Of a DNA stretch of 64,000 nucleotides, positions 46,831-55,599 are shown piece after piece. Under the pieces are notes generated by a model, which ran no database searches, was not told where the DNA came from, and worked only from the letters and a program-made list of their open reading frames with translations. This DNA is from an uncultured Pseudomonadales bacterium. Lineage in GTDB: Bacteria > Pseudomonadota > Gammaproteobacteria > Pseudomonadales > Azotimanducaceae. Every line of letters starts with the position of its first letter. Position 1 is the first letter of the stretch. The stretch covers positions 1-64,000 of the forward strand of contig CAKZWF010000029.1 in the NCBI GenBank assembly GCA_937921865.1, in the 5' to 3' direction. Position numbers and translations under genes: made by a program.

Positions 46831-47865
46831 CACCAGCGCAATCAGGCCCACCACCGCAACGGGGAGGGTGGTCGCCAGAACCGGACCCAATCCAGCAACT
46901 AAAGATGCATTCAGTGCAATCTGTTGCCCGAGATAGAGCACCAGCGCAGACAACACCCCAATAGCCAAACGCTGCCCCAGCCCGCCTCGCTCTCCTTCAT
47001 GCAGGCCAATTGCCGCAGCAAACAACGCAAACACTGCACCTGACAACGGCAGCATCCAGCGCTTGAACCATTCCAGCAGGGCGGCGGATTCGTCTTCACC
47101 GTTCTCCCGGCGTCGATCTATTTCGTCATTCAGTTCCACCATGGACAAGCCCTGCACCGGCAAGTCAAAAAGACTCAGATTGCGATAGACCTGAGGCTGC
47201 CAGCTGAGGTCAGCTACCTTCTCGGGCCTGACCAGATCGGAGCGGAGATCCGTCACCACAGCATTGTGAAAGTGCCAGACTCCGGCAGCATCAACTTCAA
47301 CCTGATCCGAACGCAGAAAACGTTCCAGCTGATCGTCCGCCGAAAAAACAAACAGCTCAACATTACCCGGCTGCAGACCCTCATCCCAGTCGGTGATGCG
47401 TACAATACCCGCAGGGTCGGCTATCCAGAGGTCACCCCTGACCGGCTGGCCCTGTTCAGCCACCTGCAACATACGAAACGACAGAGCCGTCTGATGCAGC
47501 GGCCTGCCTACCAGCTCCGACGCCAGCACAACCAGATAGAAAAGCAGCGCAGAAAACACCGCGATAAACGCCAGACGAGCCGGAGAAATACCCGTGGTCC
47601 GCATCGCCACCAGCTCTACGTTGCGACCGAATACACCCAGCGCATAGGTGATTCCAAGCATCGTGATAACGGGCGACAATTCCACAAAACGCACCGGCAG
47701 CCGCATCAGCACAACGGCAGTAACGTCGACAAACGAATATCCCCCAGCACCAACAGAATCCGCTTCCGATATCAGATCAAACAGAAAAAACAACGCCAGT
47801 ACCGTCGCTGAAGCCGCCGCATAGCCTTTGCCCATTCCGACCAGGTAGTAACGCCACAGGGTCAT
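46810..47865 (-). CDS. lptG: LPS export ABC transporter permease LptG
   Basis: 351-residue inner-membrane permease of the Lpt bridge that extracts lipopolysaccharide. The start is MTLWRYYLVGMGKGYAAASA, with six helices in two groups of three (about residues 10-120 and 265-345). A periplasmic beta-jellyroll lies between (WHFHNAVVTDLRSDLVRPEK). SPVITMLGITYALGVFGRN and ELVAMRTTGISPARLA are the conserved coupling region. Its ATG overlaps the lptF stop (ATGA). A start 12 bases upstream is possible. It is longer at the N-terminus than needed for LptF-type ends, and the assignment to G rests on gene order. Confidence 0.93.
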   Translation of the reverse strand: MTLWRYYLVGMGKGYAAASATVLALFFLFDLISEADSVGAGGYSFVDVTAVVLMRLPVRFVELSPVITMLGITYALGVFGRNVELVAMRTTGISPARLAFIAVFSALLFYLVVLASELVGRPLHQTALSFRMLQVAEQGQPVRGDLWIADPAGIVRITDWDEGLQPGNVELFVFSADDQLERFLRSDQVEVDAAGVWHFHNAVVTDLRSDLVRPEKVADLSWQPQVYRNLSLFDLPVQGLSMVELNDEIDRRRENGEDESAALLEWFKRWMLPLSGAVFALFAAAIGLHEGERGGLGQRLAIGVLSALVLYLGQQIALNASLVAGLGPVLATTLPVAVVGLIALVLLRRAT

Positions 47866-48887
47866 CTTGCAGCCCAACGCAGAGTCGCGACATAGGCGGC
47901 AAGAAGCAGAGGAGGCATCAGAAACATGCCAGGATTTGGTGCCAGCTGATCATTCTCAACAGCAGTGCGTAACCCTGAAGTCAGCAGAAAAATTGCGAGG
48001 TAAACACCGAGCGCGAGCCAGATTCGCGTATAGCCGGATTGACCCGGCTTCTGAAAACCAAGACGCAGCGCCAGAAGCGGCAGGAAGAACGCAATCAGCG
48101 GCAGGGCCAGGCGCCACTGCCACTCAGCAATCTCTTTCACTGAAGTTGCGGCCAGCAGCGCCGCCGTAGAGCGGGCCTTACGGCGCAATTCGGCGGTATC
48201 CTCCCGTGGTTCCAGCCGATGCCAGAGTTCATTGAATGCGACCCGTCGAGTTGCGCTGCCGAGCCGGTACTCTTCGCCCTGCTCAAGCTGCAGCCAGAAT
48301 TGACCATCTTCATCCTGATGCAATCGAGCGCTGGCCGCCCGAACAATCTCCCGGCCGTCTTCTCCATCCCGCCAGGCAAACACATCCCGCAGCCCACCGT
48401 CCTCAAGCGCACGACGGGCATAGACAACCATGTCGTCCGATACTTCGTGAAACTCTCCTGGCGTCGCTCTGTCTATTGAGGCCTGGCGCACCAGTTCGTC
48501 GTTAATCCGGTATGACCAGGGTCGACCGTAGATTGCCAGCACAGCAACCAGCAGGGAGAGGACGATGGCGATCAGCCAGACTGGCCGCGCCAGCCGTTGG
48601 GGTGATACGCCGCTGGCATAGAGCGCAAATGCTTCGCGATCACGATGAAACTGCGACACAGCCATGACCATGCCCAGAAAACACGCCGTTGGTAACAGAA
48701 CTTCCAACGCAATCAGGTTACGTGCAACCACATAGAGCCAGAATTGATCGCCCGGTAGTTCGCCAACCAGCACCGCCGCCATCGCCACACTGGTGGTGAA
48801 AGCACCGTACAGCAGCAGCAAGCCGAACAGGAACATCGCCACGGGTGTCAGCAGATAGCGCAGAAAATAACGATCAATGCGGTTCAT
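47862..48887 (-). CDS. lptF: LPS export ABC transporter permease LptF
   Basis: 341-residue partner permease of LptG. NRIDRYFLRYLLTPVAMFLF opens the first helix, and LPTACFLGMVMAVSQFHRDREAFALYASGVSPQRL-type sequence (about residues 58-92) is the conserved cytoplasmic coupling helix. A periplasmic jellyroll follows (EVSDDMVVYARRALEDGGLR), then three C-terminal helices. LptFG with LptB2 and LptC move LPS to LptA. The upstream neighbour here is the fatty acyl-AMP ligase, 34 bp away, not pepA as in many gammaproteobacteria, which suggests a rearranged envelope locus. Confidence 0.94.
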   Translation of the reverse strand: MNRIDRYFLRYLLTPVAMFLFGLLLLYGAFTTSVAMAAVLVGELPGDQFWLYVVARNLIALEVLLPTACFLGMVMAVSQFHRDREAFALYASGVSPQRLARPVWLIAIVLSLLVAVLAIYGRPWSYRINDELVRQASIDRATPGEFHEVSDDMVVYARRALEDGGLRDVFAWRDGEDGREIVRAASARLHQDEDGQFWLQLEQGEEYRLGSATRRVAFNELWHRLEPREDTAELRRKARSTAALLAATSVKEIAEWQWRLALPLIAFFLPLLALRLGFQKPGQSGYTRIWLALGVYLAIFLLTSGLRTAVENDQLAPNPGMFLMPPLLLAAYVATLRWAAR

Positions 48888-48921
48888 GCCACGTTCACCT
48901 GAGCGTGGCCATCAGGGGCCT

Positions 48922-50646
48922 TCAGCGGCCGGATTCAGCGAGATAGTTGGCGCGAGCCTGGGCGCGCGAGGGTTTACCGGAGGATGTGCGCGGCAGCGCG
49001 TGGGCGCCGACCAGTTCAATTTTACAATCGACGCCGAACTCACTGCGAATTCGAGCAGCAAGTCTGTCAGCAAATTCACGCCGGACTTCATCATCGAGCA
49101 TCCGATACTGCACCAGCATCACGACAGCTTCCCCAGCGACATTATGCTGCAGTGAAAACGCCATCGCGTCACCGGGTCGAACACCGGCCTGTGCTTCGGC
49201 AACCGCTTCCAGATCCTGCGGCCAGATGTTGCGACCATTGACGATAATCATGTCTTTACTGCGACCGGTGATATAAAGACTGCCGTCCACCTGATAGCCA
49301 AGGTCACCGGTGTTTACCCAATCGCCGAACAACACTTCACGGGTTGCTTCAGGATTGTTCAGATACTCAGTCATCGCACTGTCGGAACGCACCCAGACCA
49401 CACCGATGCGTCGATCTTCAAGAACACCGCCATCCGGACCGCGCACTTCTACAACCACTCCCGGCAACGGTTTGCCGCAGTTGACGAAGTCGCTGCAGGC
49501 GTCTGTAACACGCGGATCAACGGGGGTGGCTCGTTTGCGGACCGTGCAGTCTTCGCGATCAACGTGATCGACACCGAAGTTTTCGTCGAGTTCGGAAAAG
49601 CTGACGGCCAGCGCGACTTCCGCCATGCCGTAACAGGGCAGGAATGCCTTGGCGTCAAAGCCGCTGCCCGCGGTCGCCTCAACAAACTGTTGCAGCGCTT
49701 CCGGGCGAATCATTTCTGCACCGACCCCAGCCACCCGCCAGGGGGACAGATCAAAACTGGCACCTTCACCTTCCCGCAATCTTCTGGCAGCCAGTTTGTA
49801 ACCAAACGGTGGACTGAACGCCACGGTTGAACGGGTTTGTGCCATCAACTTCAGCCACAGCCGGGGTCGCAGTGCGAAATCCCGCGTGCCCAGATAGCTG
49901 ACCGCCAGTTGCGCGGCAACCGGAGCGAGCATCGTGCCGACCAGGCCCATGTCGTGATAAAGCGGCAGCCAGGAAAAAACCCGGTCGGTGGGAACTACCT
50001 TCAAGCCGTGGCGGATGATGCCTTCGAGGTTGCACATCACCGCGTTCTGTTTGATCACTGCACCGCGAGCCACCTGGGTGCTGCCGCTGGTGTACTGGAT
50101 GTAGGCAATCTGCTGCGGGTGCTCAGCAGGCAGCGCTGCTTCGGCAACCATTGGCGTGTCTGCAAGTTCCTGCAGGCGGCCATGAAAAAGCAGATCCCGT
50201 CCTTCGGCAGCTTCTTCGAGAAAACTCAGAAAATCGTCTGTGGCAAACGCCACCCGGGCACCGCAACTACTCAGAAAAAATTTCAGCTGCCGCAGATACG
50301 CTTCGCGGCCGCCAAGATTAACAACGGCAGGGACTGGCACCGGGGTGAGGCCCGCATACTGACAGGCATAAAACACCACGATGAATTCACTGCGGGTTTC
50401 CGCGAGTACGGCAACACGTTCACCGGGAACCAGACCGAGCCCGAGCAGGCGTCTGGCAGTATCGCGGGCACGCGAACGCAATTCGGCATAGCTGAACGAT
50501 TCCTCTTCAACACCACGACCGCTGTAGAAGGTCATACCATTGCTGGAGTTCACGGCTGCGTAATCGAGGCTGTCTTTGAGAGACGGGAAGTCGCCTGGGC
50601 GCCAGGAAGTCTTGGCCGTCGTGGAAACTGCGTCTTTCCGGGTCAC
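48922..50646 (-). CDS. fatty acyl-AMP ligase
   Basis: 574-residue adenylate-forming enzyme of the FAAL type, which activates fatty acids as acyl-AMP and hands them to an acyl carrier protein or PKS/NRPS. IAYIQYTSGSTQVARGAVIK (about residues 190-209) is the P-loop, WLPLYHDMGLVGTML and YGMAEVALAVSFSE are core motifs, and GDWVNTGDLGYQVDG and ITGRSKDMIIVNGRNIWPQD follow. The LWLKLMAQTRSTVAFSPPFG region agrees with FAAL rather than acyl-CoA ligase. I chose GTG 50646 because AAGGA is 7 bases upstream. ATG 50724, with no ribosome site, would add 26 residues. The locus holds glycosyltransferase and exporter genes. Confidence 0.88.
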   Translation of the reverse strand: MTRKDAVSTTAKTSWRPGDFPSLKDSLDYAAVNSSNGMTFYSGRGVEEESFSYAELRSRARDTARRLLGLGLVPGERVAVLAETRSEFIVVFYACQYAGLTPVPVPAVVNLGGREAYLRQLKFFLSSCGARVAFATDDFLSFLEEAAEGRDLLFHGRLQELADTPMVAEAALPAEHPQQIAYIQYTSGSTQVARGAVIKQNAVMCNLEGIIRHGLKVVPTDRVFSWLPLYHDMGLVGTMLAPVAAQLAVSYLGTRDFALRPRLWLKLMAQTRSTVAFSPPFGYKLAARRLREGEGASFDLSPWRVAGVGAEMIRPEALQQFVEATAGSGFDAKAFLPCYGMAEVALAVSFSELDENFGVDHVDREDCTVRKRATPVDPRVTDACSDFVNCGKPLPGVVVEVRGPDGGVLEDRRIGVVWVRSDSAMTEYLNNPEATREVLFGDWVNTGDLGYQVDGSLYITGRSKDMIIVNGRNIWPQDLEAVAEAQAGVRPGDAMAFSLQHNVAGEAVVMLVQYRMLDDEVRREFADRLAARIRSEFGVDCKIELVGAHALPRTSSGKPSRAQARANYLAESGR

Positions 50647-50960
50647 AGATAGTCCTTGTTCAACTGTGCTTTCTTCTGTGCATTCACCAACCGTTCTGGA
50701 CGCAAGTCCGGCTGTGCGTTGCATCAGGGCTGCGCGTAACGCTGCAGCTCGCGAAACTCAACTTTATGATGGCGCTAGCGCCGATTCCTGAGGCAGATTC
50801 TAGCTCAAGGCGTCTCAGTCTGGGAGCCTGCCCGACAGCGGTAGTCTGCTGGGGCTGAAGGCGTATAATCGCCGCGATTCTCGCGCAATTCGCTCTCCAC
50901 AGCCAGCGCGCCGAGATTTTAGTCAATTGTCAGCCCAATTGTCGGAAAATTGCACCAATT

Positions 50961-51932
50961 ATGGACATCAGTCAGAGCACAGACCATATGCAGCCAGAAA
51001 AAAACTGCGTATTCATTCATACCAATCCGAAACAGATTGTCGGCGCCCGTGTGGCCGAATACGCGCTGCGAAGATTTTCCAGCAACAACGACAAGTTCGA
51101 CATTCGCGTCATCAACACCGATGACTATCCGTTCATCAGTGAATATGACCAGCGCGAGTACCTGCGTGACGGTGCACGGCGGATCTGGTTGAAAGAGGAT
51201 CTGCAGTCCTTCACGCCGCTGCGCTTCATGCCGCCTGAACTGATGGGTTACGAAGGCCGCGCGGTGATCATGGATCCGGATATATTCGCAGTGGCGGATA
51301 TCTACGATCTGCTCTCCAGAGATATGGAAGGTCACGCGATCATGTGTCGGCGCCGCTCCGGTCCCAAAGGCGCTGTCGACAAATGCTACGCATCCAGCGT
51401 CATGCTGCTGGAATGTTCACGCCTGCGCCACTGGCAGACCAAAGAGCATTTCGAAGCGATGTTCCGCTTCGAACTCGATTACCACGATCTCATCTGTCTG
51501 AAATCAGAAGACCGCAGCACCATCGGCTTCTTCGAAAATGAGTGGAATGATTTTGATCGCCTGACGCCGGCCACAAAAATGCTGCACACCACCCGCCGCA
51601 AGACTCAGCCCTGGAAAACCGGGCTGCGGGTCGACTGGCGGCCGGCCGAGAGATTCCGCCTGTTTCCGCCACTGGGCTGGTTGATGAAGGCGAGACGCAA
51701 AGTGTTTGGCGAATATGCGTTCCTCGGCCACTACAAACAGCATCCTGACCAGAATCAGGAAAACCTGTTTCTGGGTCTTTTAAAGGAATGTGTCGACAAA
51801 GGTCTGATCAGCGAAGACATGCTGCGCGACGAGATGGCCAACCAGCATGTGCGAACCGATCTGCTGGAGAAACTTGACCAGTCTGCGCCGTTAGAAAAGC
51901 AACCCGCGCTGAGCTTCGCACTCGGACACTGA
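50961..51932 (+). CDS. GT-A glycosyltransferase-like protein (GT8-type)
   Basis: 323-residue cytoplasmic protein with a single GT-A-like fold. CVFIHTNPKQIVGARVAEYA and FDIRVINTDDYPFI are the nucleotide-sugar side. VIMDPDIFAVADIYDLL (about residues 105-121) carries the DxD metal motif. YASSVMLLECSRLRHW and the late FLGHYKQHPDQNQENLF lie where galactosyltransferases of family 8 bind acceptors. There is no signal peptide. ATG 50961 is used, and a second ATG nine codons later is possible. The donor sugar is unknown. It sits beside FAAL, ELM1 and an ABC exporter, in line with a surface-glycolipid role. Confidence 0.72.
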   Translation: MDISQSTDHMQPEKNCVFIHTNPKQIVGARVAEYALRRFSSNNDKFDIRVINTDDYPFISEYDQREYLRDGARRIWLKEDLQSFTPLRFMPPELMGYEGRAVIMDPDIFAVADIYDLLSRDMEGHAIMCRRRSGPKGAVDKCYASSVMLLECSRLRHWQTKEHFEAMFRFELDYHDLICLKSEDRSTIGFFENEWNDFDRLTPATKMLHTTRRKTQPWKTGLRVDWRPAERFRLFPPLGWLMKARRKVFGEYAFLGHYKQHPDQNQENLFLGLLKECVDKGLISEDMLRDEMANQHVRTDLLEKLDQSAPLEKQPALSFALGH

Positions 51933-51942
51933 CCCTGCTGCG

Positions 51943-53055
51943 CTAACGCAACAACTGCTGCACGGCGATGACGCTGCGTTCCAGATCGCCGTGGCCCGGT
52001 GCGGCCTCACCAGATAACCCATGACTTCGCCGCCCATCTGCAGCCCGCCCGGAACCGGCCGGCACGGTTGGATTGCGAGTGTTTTCCGCCAGCCATTGCA
52101 CCCGATCCGCGGCCGCCAGATTGTGATGGAATCTGCGCACGCTGCGATGGAAGCGCTGTGGCGCAAACTTCATCGCCAGACGGTGGCTCAAGGGTTTCCA
52201 GGCAAAATTGCTCAGGTGTTGCCACCAGGCCGTGCCGTCTTCCGGGGCAGCAGAATCAATGTCGGCAATGAACACCTGCGCCCCAGCGGCAATCGCTTCC
52301 GCGGTCATTGATGCACTGTCTTCAGTCACCACGATTCGATCAGCCCAGGCCAGCAGTCCGAGATAGGGGTTGTCGCCTTCTTCACCCCAGCGGTAAATCA
52401 GATCCGGCGTGCGAATGTGAGCCAGCAGAGTGTCGAGAAAAGCTTTTGGTGTGCGGCGGCTGCTGGAAATCACCAGGCTGCCGTCGGAAAACCGCTCGAG
52501 AGCCTTGGCCATTCTTGTGGCCTGAGTGCCATCAAGCACATAGCCACCGCTGTTGCCACCAAGCAACAGTACGGTACGCGGTTGTGCCAGGAGCCCGAAT
52601 GTCGATTGCCAACGGATTCGCGCCGCAGCCAGAGTCGGTGGATCAATCTTATGCAGCGGCAGATCGTTGACCAGGACGTTGCTGAACCCTTCCAGCTGAT
52701 ATTGAGTGGTGGCGATGATCAGATCAAAACGCTGCGGATTGCACCAGGGGCGACCGATATGAACCACCCGGGTAGACGGCGAGCGCCGTTTGATCCACAG
52801 CGCCACCAACTCGTTGCGTCGGCCAGCACTGATCACCAGTTTCGGCCAGGGCGCCGTCAACTGCGGACGATCGCCGGGGCTGATACCAAGAAGCGTCGGG
52901 CGCGAGCACAGATGCAGCAGCAGTTCACCGCGGTGGTGCTGAACCTGCTTGACCGTATAATCCCAGTCCGTCTGCGCGGCGACACCTGCTCCGAGAGCCT
53001 GAACCTGCGCGTTATCGCCAGCTTTACCGCCAAAAAGGAGCCAGATTGCCGCCAG
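51943..53055 (-). CDS. ELM1-family glycosyltransferase-like protein, copy 1 (no normal start codon)
   Basis: About 370 residues of the Mito_fiss_Elm1 (DUF1022) family, GT-B-like in structure prediction terms and of uncertain function. VISAGRRNELVALWIK, LLLGGNSGGYVLDGTQ, ISSSRRTPKAFLDTLL and IVVTEDSASMTAEAIAAGAQ match the paralogue at 55600-56733. A TTG at 52860 would give 305 residues. The same frame continues upstream with LAAIWLLFGGKAGDNAQVQA and LGAGVAAQTDWDYTVKQVQ, the conserved N-terminus. That segment runs to a TAA at 53062-53064 without ATG, GTG or TTG, and only CTG 53055 is available. The ATG at 53069 is out of frame by one base, across AAGGGAAA. Either CTG initiation or a one-base lesion. 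Confidence 0.75.
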   Translation of the reverse strand: MAAIWLLFGGKAGDNAQVQALGAGVAAQTDWDYTVKQVQHHRGELLLHLCSRPTLLGISPGDRPQLTAPWPKLVISAGRRNELVALWIKRRSPSTRVVHIGRPWCNPQRFDLIIATTQYQLEGFSNVLVNDLPLHKIDPPTLAAARIRWQSTFGLLAQPRTVLLLGGNSGGYVLDGTQATRMAKALERFSDGSLVISSSRRTPKAFLDTLLAHIRTPDLIYRWGEEGDNPYLGLLAWADRIVVTEDSASMTAEAIAAGAQVFIADIDSAAPEDGTAWWQHLSNFAWKPLSHRLAMKFAPQRFHRSVRRFHHNLAAADRVQWLAENTRNPTVPAGSGRAADGRRSHGLSGEAAPGHGDLERSVIAVQQLLR

Positions 53056-53117
53056 TTTCCCTTACCCATGCGTTATCGTGGCGGCAGTGTGAACGCAATA
53101 ACTGTGACTGACAACGC

Positions 53118-54833
53118 ATGCGCCTGATCCAACGTTTCATTGCCCGCTACCCGTGGCAGAGTCTGCTGCTGATCATCCTGCTGATCCTCGCCGGAGCGGC
53201 CGACGGTATCGGTCTGTCGGCATTGCTGCCGCTGTTGAATCTGACCATGCAGAGCTCAGGCTCCGGCAGCGAAGACGCTCTCAGCCGCAACTTCCGCGAA
53301 GCCTTCGAATATCTGGGCATGGAGCCTACCCTGGTGGTCATGCTGTTGGTCATCATCACCGGCATCGTGGTGAAGAACGTGTTCCTGTTTTTTACCGAAC
53401 AGCGCACCGGCTACATTGCCGCGAACATCACCACCGAACTGCGCATGCGCCTGCTCCGGGCGATCACCTCTTCGCAGTGGCGCTACTTCACCGGCCAGTC
53501 TGCGGGCAGTCTGGCGAACTCCATGGCCACCGAAGCCTGGCGGGCATCACTGGCATACACCCACGCAGTCCGGGTCCTGGCGCTGATTCTCGAAACTATG
53601 GTTTATACAGTGCTGGCACTACTGGTTTCCTGGCAGGCAACCCTGGTCTGTCTTGCCGCCAGCCTGGTGATCCTGATGGTATCTCAGGTATTTGTGCGAA
53701 TTTCCAAACTGGCGGGAAGCGGCCAGACGCAGTGGTATCGCTCGCTGCTGGGAACGCTCACCGATCTCCTCGGCTCAGTGAAAACTTTCAAAGCCATGGG
53801 CCGGGACGAAGCTGCTGCGGATGCACTCAGCGTGGAAACCAAACATCTGAAGCGGGCATTGAAACGCGAGGTTTTAGGCGATGCCGCGCTCACTGCATCC
53901 CAGGAGCCGATGTATATGCTGGTAGTCCTCATCGGTGTCTACTTCGCACTGGAACGTTTCGAGATGGAAATTTCCACGGTGCTGTTCCTGGCACTGATCC
54001 TCGCCAAGCTGTTGCGTCAGTTCGGCAAAGTCCAGAAGCAGTATCAGCGCATGAGCGTTTGTGAGAGCGCTTACTGGGCGCTGGACGATACGATCTCGGA
54101 AGCACTGCGCGCGGCGGAAGTGAGTCGCGGCACTCGTCTGCCGGTTTTCGAACAACAGATCTCCCTGCAGAATGTCAGCTACGGGTATGGCGATCATGTC
54201 GTCTTAGATGGCGTCTCTCTGGTGATTCCAGCACGTCAGATGGTTTGCCTGATTGGTGAATCGGGATCGGGGAAAACCACCATCGCAGACCTGGTGACCG
54301 GGCTCATGGATCCGGATGAAGGCGAAGTTCGAATCGACGGCGTACCACTGGGGGATCTGGAAATGATGCGCTGGCGGCGGATGATCGGCTATGTGCCGCA
54401 GGAAAACCTGCTGTTGCACGACACCATTTTTCACAACGTCACGCTCGGTGATGAAGCCATCAGCGAAAGTGATGTGGAAGCCGCGCTGAGAGCGGCAGAA
54501 GCTTGGGACTTTGTGAGTCGAATGCCGGACGGGGTACACAGCGTTGCCGGCGAAAGGGGCGGTCGCCTGTCCGGAGGTCAGCGTCAGCGCATCATGATCG
54601 CACGCGCGCTGGCTCACAAACCGAAGCTGCTGATTCTCGATGAATCAACCAGTGCCCTCGATCCGGCAAGTGAAGCATCGATCTGTGAAACACTGAATGT
54701 GCTGAAGCGGGAAATTACTATTCTGGCGGTGTCACACCAGTCAGCGCTGGCCACTATTGCTGATAAGACGTTACGTCTGGAACGAGGTCAGCTGAAAGAA
54801 ACGGCGGCGTCGATTCGTCAGTCGAGTGCGTGA
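53118..54833 (+). CDS. MsbA-type ABC exporter (fused permease and ATPase)
   Basis: 571-residue half-transporter. Six membrane helices occupy about residues 15-300 (LLLIILLILAGAADGIGLSA, VVMLLVIITGIVVKNVFLFF). The ATPase has Walker A GESGSGKTT (about residues 382-390), a Q-loop with YVPQENLLLHD, signature LSGGQRQRI (about residues 483-491), Walker B LLILDEST and the H-loop AVSHQ. It resembles lipid or lipid-linked glycan flippases and toxin exporters. Beside FAAL, GT and ELM1 genes it probably moves a glycolipid across the inner membrane. The ATG is the only reasonable start, and its ribosome site is weak. It overlaps the convergent DUF3108 gene by 16 bp. Confidence 0.92.
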   Translation: MRLIQRFIARYPWQSLLLIILLILAGAADGIGLSALLPLLNLTMQSSGSGSEDALSRNFREAFEYLGMEPTLVVMLLVIITGIVVKNVFLFFTEQRTGYIAANITTELRMRLLRAITSSQWRYFTGQSAGSLANSMATEAWRASLAYTHAVRVLALILETMVYTVLALLVSWQATLVCLAASLVILMVSQVFVRISKLAGSGQTQWYRSLLGTLTDLLGSVKTFKAMGRDEAAADALSVETKHLKRALKREVLGDAALTASQEPMYMLVVLIGVYFALERFEMEISTVLFLALILAKLLRQFGKVQKQYQRMSVCESAYWALDDTISEALRAAEVSRGTRLPVFEQQISLQNVSYGYGDHVVLDGVSLVIPARQMVCLIGESGSGKTTIADLVTGLMDPDEGEVRIDGVPLGDLEMMRWRRMIGYVPQENLLLHDTIFHNVTLGDEAISESDVEAALRAAEAWDFVSRMPDGVHSVAGERGGRLSGGQRQRIMIARALAHKPKLLILDESTSALDPASEASICETLNVLKREITILAVSHQSALATIADKTLRLERGQLKETAASIRQSSA

Positions 54834-55480
54834 TCGGTCAGCTTGAAGGTGCCGCGCATTGCGCCCTGAAGTTCCACCTGAACCGGTACTGTCAGATCGC
54901 CAATGTCTTTAAGCCATACCGCTGCGGTTGAAAGCTCCTGGTCTTCGTCGACCAGTTCGAATTCACAGTAGCTGCGGCCATCGGCGAGGCGTTCGCTGTG
55001 CTTCGGGGTGACCTCCCAGAGGTCTTTACCATCGTGGACCAGACGAGCGTCGTCACAATTGTCAGAGAGAAACAGCAGCGACCAGAAATCGGTGCCTGCC
55101 GGCAGCGGTCTTGGATTACGCTCTTCGCCGTTTCTGGTGACGTGGACCTGATCGCCTTGATAAACGATGTGTTTGTTCTTGCTGCCCGACTGCTCGGTGA
55201 GCTGGTACTCGCTGGCGATAGGTTTACCGCCGAAGGAAAACAGACCGCGAATGTTGAACAGGCTGCGCCATTTGCTGAACAATCCCAGCAGGCCGGTGCT
55301 CTGGGCTTCGCCGCTGATCCGGTAGCCGGATTCCTGGAGATCGATGGAGACCTGGGCTTCTCCGACCTTGGTCTCACCCATATACGCCGAATAGTCAAGC
55401 AACATGCCATTAGCGCCAGGTCCGGCCAGGACCAGGGCGCATACTGTAAGGCTGGTGACTGCAGATCGACGAAACGACAC
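54818..55480 (-). CDS. DUF3108 domain-containing exported protein
   Basis: 220 residues with a signal peptide (SAVTSLTVCALVLAGPGANG) and a DUF3108 beta-sandwich. YSAYMGETKVGEAQVSIDLQ, the segment YRISGEAQSTGLLGLFSKWR, SEYQLTEQSG and LKDIGDLTVPVQVELQG are typical. The family is periplasmic and beta-barrel-like, and some members lie near lipid or envelope genes. Start: GTG 55480 is chosen to give a compact signal. The frame is open to a GTG at 55594 with a hydrophobic but less likely leader. It lies downstream of the second ELM1 gene. Confidence 0.82.
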   Translation of the reverse strand: MSFRRSAVTSLTVCALVLAGPGANGMLLDYSAYMGETKVGEAQVSIDLQESGYRISGEAQSTGLLGLFSKWRSLFNIRGLFSFGGKPIASEYQLTEQSGSKNKHIVYQGDQVHVTRNGEERNPRPLPAGTDFWSLLFLSDNCDDARLVHDGKDLWEVTPKHSERLADGRSYCEFELVDEDQELSTAAVWLKDIGDLTVPVQVELQGAMRGTFKLTDHALD

Positions 55481-55599
55481 GGCAAACCCAAAAAGTGGAG
55501 AGAAAGTGAAGCAAATATGGGCTATCCATCCAGTTTTTGCAAGGGCATCAGTCGCCAGGTTAACAATTGCCAGACAAATATCCCGTTTATCCACCCGAA

